Below are positions 58,708-64,000 of a DNA stretch of 64,000 nt, piece by piece. The position numbers and the translations under genes are program-made. Numbering within the stretch: the first letter of the stretch is position 1; the number at the start of each line of letters is the position of its first letter. Where the stretch lies: contig NC_083378.1 in NCBI RefSeq assembly GCF_029542785.1, forward strand, positions 62,001 to 126,000, given 5' to 3'. The notes beneath the pieces are model-generated. The model was not told where the DNA came from. It ran no database searches and saw nothing but the letters and a program-made list of their open reading frames with translations. Origin of the DNA: Malassezia japonica. Its lineage: Eukaryota; Basidiomycota; Malasseziomycetes; Malasseziales; Malasseziaceae.

Positions 58708-61700
58708 CTACAGAAGCGCCACGAGGCGGCGGAGCCACGCGGCGGAAGCCGCTGGAGCGTCCGGCGCGGCGTGCGGCATCAGGGCGGGGAAGCCCAGCTG
58801 CGAAAGGAGCTGTGCGCTGGCACCAGGCGCATTGGAGCTCTGGCGCTGCAGCGTGCGCAGTGCGGGGATCGATACGGCGTCTTCCCCGGCCCAGTACACG
58901 GCGAGCGGCCCTTGGAGGAGAGCGGCACAGGCGACGTTGGCCTCGCCCGCGCGCACCAAATAGGCACAGAGGGGATGCAGCGTGGGGGACGGCACGTACC
59001 GTAGGAGCGCTGCCGCGAGGCCCACGGCCAGCAGCGCGGCGCTGCCCGACGGCAGCTGCGGCGCGGCACGCCACGCCTCGGCGACGCTCGGCGCGAGCCG
59101 CGCGGCCTGCACGTAGGACGATGCATTCGTAGGGTCCGACAGGCACAGCAAGAGTAGGATACCCGTCTGGCGACTGTCAACGCTGCCGTCAGGCGACGCA
59201 AAGAGCATCAGCAGCCGGACAAGCAGCTTTTGCGTGATACGGGCCGTGCCCGGCGCGGTGAGGGGGCGGTAGAGCACCGTGGCCAAGGCAAAGCCCAGGT
59301 CGCGGTCGGCGTTGACGCCGTACGCCGCATCAAGCGCGTACGCCTCGCTCGTGCGGCGCGTCGAGAGCAGTGTATCAGCATCGCGCGCCGGCAGACGCTC
59401 GGCCGCGGTTTGGGCGAGGTACAAGCCGGGGATTGCCAGCGACTTGTCGCCCGACTGTACCATCGCGAGCCCCGCCCAGAACAGCGCAGGGACCATGTGG
59501 GGAATGCACTCCATCAGCGACGCGCTGCACAGTGCGGCTGCGCCTGCAACGGCCGGGCGATGCACCTCGGCGAGCGCCTGCACGGCGAGGTGCGCCTCGG
59601 CGACACCCGCGCCGTGCAGCGAGCTGAGCACGCGGAAAGCCTGTGCCTGCACGCCGCCGCGCGCCGCATAGTCGGCGACCAGGCGCACGAGCTCCGGCTC
59701 GCTCTCCGGTGCGGCCAGTGCAAGGATCTCGCACGCCACTGCCGTCAGCGCCGTGCCGGCCGTGTCGTTGACTGTGGCGTGGTCGTGGTCGCCCTCGCCC
59801 TCGGCGATCGACGCGGCGAGCTTCGGCAAAAGAAGGGCGTAGGCGGTGCTTTTGGTCTCGCGCTGCAGCACGTAAAGGGTATTGTGCGCGGTGCGTGCGA
59901 TGCCTTCGTTCAAGAACGGCATGCGGTGCGCAAGGAGCAGGATAAAGCAAAGGAGCGAAGGCAAATGCGGCTGCACTGGCGTGCCGGGCGTGAGGATCTG
60001 CACGGCCAAGAGGTGCACGAGCACGTCGACCTTGCGCCACACCGGCAGCGGCTCTTGGAGCGACTGCTGGATGCGGCGGAGGAGAAGCATGTGCAGCGGC
60101 GGCGCGTTGACCGCGCCGAGCGCGTCGAGTACGGCATGCAGCATACTCGACGCGCTCTGCATCGGCGTCACGTCTAAGCACGCATCCAAAAGACCATTGT
60201 ACAGATCCGGCGCGTACTGCAGCGGCGCCCAGAAACCGGTCGAAAGCGTTGCACGGAGCGTCGGAATCGCCGCCCAGACCATCAGCGCCGAGGTAAAGAG
60301 CGCGCGCAGGTCGACGTGCGGTGCATGGTTTACGCGTGCCAGTAGCGGCGCGACATAGGTCAGCGCAACACACGCGTCGCTGCCGCACGCCGCACACAGG
60401 TCGAGCGTCGTGAGAATCATCGCATACGCGTACGCTGCGCTCGGCACGGGCGGCGCCGGCATCGCATGTGGCAACGTGTACGCCGGCAAGATCCCGTTTT
60501 CGCCGCCGGCCGCACGCAGCAGCGCCGCGGCAGCAGAGCGAGCCGATACTTGCTCGGCGGCCGTGTGCCAGAGCGCCGCGCCGTGCAGCACGGCCTTCGG
60601 CGAGCGCGGCGGCGAGCGCAGCGGTGCGCCGAGCACGACACCGCGCCGCGCTTGGGCCGCACGCACGACATCGCCGATGCGCGGGGCCTCGGACGAGCCC
60701 ACGTACAGCGTGCACGCCTTTTCATCCAGGACAAGCACGGAGCCTTCGACCATGACGTATACGCCGCTCAGTGCAATGATATCGCACGTTCGGCCACTCA
60801 GCTTGCCGAGAGAAACGGGCTGCGTCGACGTGATGACGAGATGCGAGTCGCACACCTTGAGCGTCGCCATGATCGGCGCGAGGCGGCCATCGTGCAGCGA
60901 CACGGACCACTCGTGCTCTGGCGGGCACTGCAGCAAAGCATAGGTCGCCGACGGCAGCGCATCAGCCGGCGCGAGCGGCGAGACTTCGGCAAGAGACGTC
61001 GCAAAGACGACACGCCCCGGCCACTCGAGCTCGGTCCAAGCCCGGAGGAACTGGCGCAAGGGCGTGCTCGCATTGAGAACCACAAGTGAGCGTGCCTGGG
61101 CGAGCACGGCGCGGGGGACAACCGAGAGCATGTACACCACCCACTGCATCGGCGGTAGGTTGGCGCTCGTCGCGAGTGACATGTCGAGCAGCATGTCGCA
61201 CGGGCCACCCGATCCGAGGATGTGCAGCGTGTGGTACGCCAGCAGCGCAAGGTCCGTGCGACTGACCGGGAGGCGCGCAGCAACAAAGCTCACGATGCGA
61301 CGGCCGTCGATGTGCGTTTCGTACACGATGCGATGCAAGGCAGACGTGTCGCGCCCGCTGTGCGCGCGCATCAGCGTCTCGTATGCACTTGTCGCGTCCG
61401 AGTGCAGTGCACGCTGCAGGCGCAGCTCGCGCGAAGGCGGCGGAAGGACCGCCAGCGTACGGTGCACGTCGTTCGCGAGGCCCGGGTGGCGCTGCACAAT
61501 CGCCTCGGCATGCTCGGCAAGGCATGTGTATAGATACGCGCGGTCCGCCAGCGGCGGGCGGTGGACCACCGGCAGAGCCATGCCTTCGTCTGGATCACAG
61601 AGCTTGTCGAGCACCGCGATGAGATCGCGCTGGGGCCCTTTCAGGTGTGGATTCAAGGCAGTAAGGTGCGCGTCGCGGTGCTTGGGAAAACCGCCTTGTG

Positions 61701-63993
61701 CGAGTGCGAGGAGGACCTTGCTTAGGAGCACGAGCTCGCGGCGGAGCGTCGCGCGCTCAGGCAGCTTGACGCCGATCGACTCGGGCGTCGCGAGTGCAGG
61801 ACCGAGCACACGCAGCATCATGAGCGCAGCCAGCGCACGGTACGGCGCAGTGCGGCTCGAAAAGTGACGTGCCGTATGCGCGCGCACCGCGGCGCAGACG
61901 CGGCGCACGAGATTGGTCGTGCCGGACGCCGTGACGCTCAGCTGCCCAATCACCCAGTCAGTCGTAGCCAAGAGCCACACACGCCCTTGCTCCGTTTCCG
62001 CGTTCAGCACCGTCGGGAGCGCGGCAATGTGCCCAACGATTTGCGTAATAATGATGCGAATGTCCGAATACGAAAAGCGGCGCAGGTAGGCCGTCGCGAC
62101 CGAGAGCCGCGTCGAGTTGCTGCGCAGCAGCAGATCCTCGCTCGTGCACGACTCGATCTCCGTGCCAAGCAGGCTGCACACCAGCGCACACTCGTCGTCG
62201 ACGACCCCCGCCAGCGCCTCTTCTAGCGCAGGCGCCTGGCTCGTGCATGCGCACACCAGCGCGTGTGCCACGTCGTGGGAAATGAGCGGTTCGTGCTTGC
62301 CCGCTTCGGCGGGAATCACGGGCCAGATGGCCGCACATGCGTGCAGCAGCGCCGCACGCTCGGCGGGGTGGGCGCGCAGAACCAGCGCCGGCGCCTCGGT
62401 CTGGATATAAGTGGGGTGCGTGCGCAGGATTTGCGTCAGTGCCTTGATCGCAGTCTCGGCATCCGTCGCGTCGTCCGAGCGGCGCACGGCACGCAGCAGG
62501 CCGTGGACATAGAGGGCGATACGGCGGCGCAGGGCGTCCGCATGCGACTCGTCCATGGCGTCATTCACGACAATGGTGCCGTGCGTCAGAGGGACGAGCG
62601 CCTGGACTGCGGCGCGGCGGACGCTTGCCTGCGGCGCATCGGTCCACGGCAGGATGCGCAAGGCGAGTGCGCCCCGCGCAGTCGCTGCTTCGTCCGCACA
62701 GAGCACGAGCACGATGCGGCACACTGCTACGCGTGCCTCGGGGTGCGTCGCCGGTGCTGCGCGTTCTGCGCACTGTGCGAGCATATCCGCGAGCTCGGCG
62801 CTGGCCGGGAGGTCAGAGCGTGCCGCGATCACTTCGAGCATCGCGAGCCACAAGCCTGCGGCTGCGCGTGTGTCCGGAATGCTAGTCTCGCGCACGCGCT
62901 GCGCCGTGAGCAAGACGAGCTTCGAAGGGATTTTGGCGAGGAGGATCGCGGCCGTGTCGCGCGCTGCGGCGTCGCCACGCAAGACGAGCGTCGCAAGCGG
63001 CGGCACGATCGCCGTGCACTCCGCGTCGGCGGTCGTCGCGAGGAAGCGGGCATAGAGGCGCATTGCGCGTTCGTTGCCGCTCTGACGGACGAACGGCTGC
63101 CAGACGACCAGGACCGCATTCCATGCGACGCGCGCCGCAGGCGTGTGCCGTACCGATGCACAGACGTGCTCGGCGGTGACCTCGGGCGGCGCGAGCCGCG
63201 GCAGCGTGCGAAAGATCTGGACGAGCGGCAGATGCGGGGAGGGGTCGGCGATGTGCGTGCCGATTGCATGCGCGAGCTCGTGTGCGGCGCGATGGACCGG
63301 CATGTCGAGCATGCACAGTGCGTAGACCGTGGCCGCAAGACAGGTATGATGCATCAGCTCCGCATCGAGCGCGCCTGGACGTGTGCGGCGCACCAGGTAG
63401 GACATGGCGTGGACTTCGTGCCACAGCGAGGCGTACGAATCCGCTTGGAGGACGCGCGTGGCCGCGCTCTGAATCAGCGCGCCTTCGGACGGCCGCAGCG
63501 CGAGCGCCATCTCGCTGGTGGCGTGGGTATACAAGAAGCGTGCGGTGATGTGGTGCAGCGGCGCAAATGTCGCGCCGGGCGGGATGCGCAGGAGCACAGC
63601 AAGCAGGTCCTCGCCCTGCTCACCTTGCAGCAGGATCTGCGGCTCGAGCATCGCCAGCTGGAGCACCGCGTAAAAGAATGCCTGCTCCAGCGACGCGTCG
63701 AGGGGGTGCAGCGCGCTCACCCAAATGCGGCGCTCGCGGCCGTGCGCGGCCGTGCGGAGGTGCGCGCGAAAGATGGGCGCATAGGTCGACAGGCGATCGT
63801 CCCAGCGGCGGTGGCTTGCGATGGTGTAGAGTGCGTGGATAATGCAGAGGGCGCCTGCGCTGCACTGCACGGCCGGCTGCACGATCTGCATCGCGACCGT
63901 GTGGCAGTCCAAAAAGACGAGCGTCGCTACGAGCTCGCTCAGCAGGCGCGCCTCGCTCAGCGAAAGCAGCCGCGCGTTCCGTGCCCAGTCCAT
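58708..63993 (-). CDS. Giant helical-repeat (HEAT-like) protein, about 1761 aa, focadhesin-like possibility; 5' end near window edge
   Basis: One uninterrupted frame of 5.3 kb. The first Met at 63993 is only 7 bp from the window end, so the protein may begin upstream. It is built almost wholly of alpha-helical repeats of about 40 residues (LLSELVATLVFLDCHTVAMQ, QAFFYAVLQLAMLEPQILLQ, LRRELVLLSKVLLALAQGGF, PLHMLLLRRIQQSLQEPLPV), poor in charged low-complexity segments. Size and all-helical composition recall FOCAD/RST1 (DUF3730), a SKI-exosome partner, or other HEAT scaffolds, but no signature proves it. A beta-like insert at about 1035-1085 (VSLHDGRLAPIMATLKVCDS, SGVYVMVEGSVLVLDEKACT) interrupts the helices. 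Codon use matches the GC-rich arm. Confidence 0.65.
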   Translation of the reverse strand: MDWARNARLLSLSEARLLSELVATLVFLDCHTVAMQIVQPAVQCSAGALCIIHALYTIASHRRWDDRLSTYAPIFRAHLRTAAHGRERRIWVSALHPLDASLEQAFFYAVLQLAMLEPQILLQGEQGEDLLAVLLRIPPGATFAPLHHITARFLYTHATSEMALALRPSEGALIQSAATRVLQADSYASLWHEVHAMSYLVRRTRPGALDAELMHHTCLAATVYALCMLDMPVHRAAHELAHAIGTHIADPSPHLPLVQIFRTLPRLAPPEVTAEHVCASVRHTPAARVAWNAVLVVWQPFVRQSGNERAMRLYARFLATTADAECTAIVPPLATLVLRGDAAARDTAAILLAKIPSKLVLLTAQRVRETSIPDTRAAAGLWLAMLEVIAARSDLPASAELADMLAQCAERAAPATHPEARVAVCRIVLVLCADEAATARGALALRILPWTDAPQASVRRAAVQALVPLTHGTIVVNDAMDESHADALRRRIALYVHGLLRAVRRSDDATDAETAIKALTQILRTHPTYIQTEAPALVLRAHPAERAALLHACAAIWPVIPAEAGKHEPLISHDVAHALVCACTSQAPALEEALAGVVDDECALVCSLLGTEIESCTSEDLLLRSNSTRLSVATAYLRRFSYSDIRIIITQIVGHIAALPTVLNAETEQGRVWLLATTDWVIGQLSVTASGTTNLVRRVCAAVRAHTARHFSSRTAPYRALAALMMLRVLGPALATPESIGVKLPERATLRRELVLLSKVLLALAQGGFPKHRDAHLTALNPHLKGPQRDLIAVLDKLCDPDEGMALPVVHRPPLADRAYLYTCLAEHAEAIVQRHPGLANDVHRTLAVLPPPSRELRLQRALHSDATSAYETLMRAHSGRDTSALHRIVYETHIDGRRIVSFVAARLPVSRTDLALLAYHTLHILGSGGPCDMLLDMSLATSANLPPMQWVVYMLSVVPRAVLAQARSLVVLNASTPLRQFLRAWTELEWPGRVVFATSLAEVSPLAPADALPSATYALLQCPPEHEWSVSLHDGRLAPIMATLKVCDSHLVITSTQPVSLGKLSGRTCDIIALSGVYVMVEGSVLVLDEKACTLYVGSSEAPRIGDVVRAAQARRGVVLGAPLRSPPRSPKAVLHGAALWHTAAEQVSARSAAAALLRAAGGENGILPAYTLPHAMPAPPVPSAAYAYAMILTTLDLCAACGSDACVALTYVAPLLARVNHAPHVDLRALFTSALMVWAAIPTLRATLSTGFWAPLQYAPDLYNGLLDACLDVTPMQSASSMLHAVLDALGAVNAPPLHMLLLRRIQQSLQEPLPVWRKVDVLVHLLAVQILTPGTPVQPHLPSLLCFILLLAHRMPFLNEGIARTAHNTLYVLQRETKSTAYALLLPKLAASIAEGEGDHDHATVNDTAGTALTAVACEILALAAPESEPELVRLVADYAARGGVQAQAFRVLSSLHGAGVAEAHLAVQALAEVHRPAVAGAAALCSASLMECIPHMVPALFWAGLAMVQSGDKSLAIPGLYLAQTAAERLPARDADTLLSTRRTSEAYALDAAYGVNADRDLGFALATVLYRPLTAPGTARITQKLLVRLLMLFASPDGSVDSRQTGILLLLCLSDPTNASSYVQAARLAPSVAEAWRAAPQLPSGSAALLAVGLAAALLRYVPSPTLHPLCAYLVRAGEANVACAALLQGPLAVYWAGEDAVSIPALRTLQRQSSNAPGASAQLLSQLGFPALMPHAAPDAPAASAAWLRRLVALL

Positions 63994-64000
63994 GGCGCGC

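Noticed and set aside
1..64000. tRNA/rRNA genes, CRISPR arrays, transposons, retroelement remnants
   Set aside because: I looked in all gaps above about 100 bp and saw no cloverleaf with A/B boxes, no terminal repeats, no reverse transcriptase or transposase motifs; small RNA genes could be missed by eye.

Overview
The window looks like nuclear DNA of a basidiomycete yeast of the Malassezia type. The reasons are very dense, mostly GC-rich genes of fungal families, spliceosomal introns that are very often exactly 22 nt long (GTACGT-like donor, CTRAC-like branch site, AG acceptor about 5 nt after the branch A), intergenic gaps of a few tens of bases, and one very AT-rich block of about 0.45 kb that matches the AT-rich cores described for Malassezia centromeres. 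The species cannot be fixed from sequence alone. I read about 40 protein genes, one decayed gene copy, one candidate centromere core and several very short promoters. I see no rRNA, tRNA, transposon, prophage or CRISPR array.

Left arm (1-17.3 kb): COP9 signalosome subunit 1 (5' truncated), an EST1/SMG7-type protein, the U3 snoRNP protein Rrp9, an Atg18/WIPI propeller, glutaredoxin, the rRNA methyltransferase Bmt2, ribose-5-phosphate isomerase, the ribosome-assembly chaperone Sqt1/AAMP, a Rab4-like GTPase, a 1343-residue low-complexity protein and an EF-hand MscS-type channel.

Pericentromeric part (17.3-32.5 kb; visibly lower GC, longer introns): a SAM methyltransferase with a decayed C-terminal copy beside it, an HSP12-like protein, a Mim2-like protein, aminodeoxychorismate synthase, cyclophilin H, an NDUFAF3-like protein and a nine-exon sphingoid-base-phosphate phosphatase. 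The AT-rich core lies at about 25.77-26.22 kb. It is followed by otubain, the RNA polymerase I/III subunit AC40, Mcm10 and a Reg1-like PP1 regulator.

Right arm (32.5-64 kb): a Clp1-like protein, EMC1, Abp1 (with two apparent poly-C frameshifts), an orphan membrane protein, mitoribosomal mS45, Cwh43, a Tyr/Glu/His-rich orphan, an SCP2 protein, a Pal1-like protein, an F-box/WD40 protein, a single-pass membrane protein, a tail-anchored protein, the m6A writer METTL3/Ime4, a small Cys-anchored protein, a lysine methyltransferase and a giant helical-repeat protein cut near the window edge.

The genes are ordinary housekeeping functions (ribosome biogenesis, ER and GPI quality control, mitochondria, signalling) and do not form one pathway. 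The most notable features are architectural: the candidate centromere squeezed between two gene starts, the tiny introns, convergent genes whose stop codons touch with zero spacing, and two short motifs (TGTGGAG and CACGTG) that recur in the small promoters.
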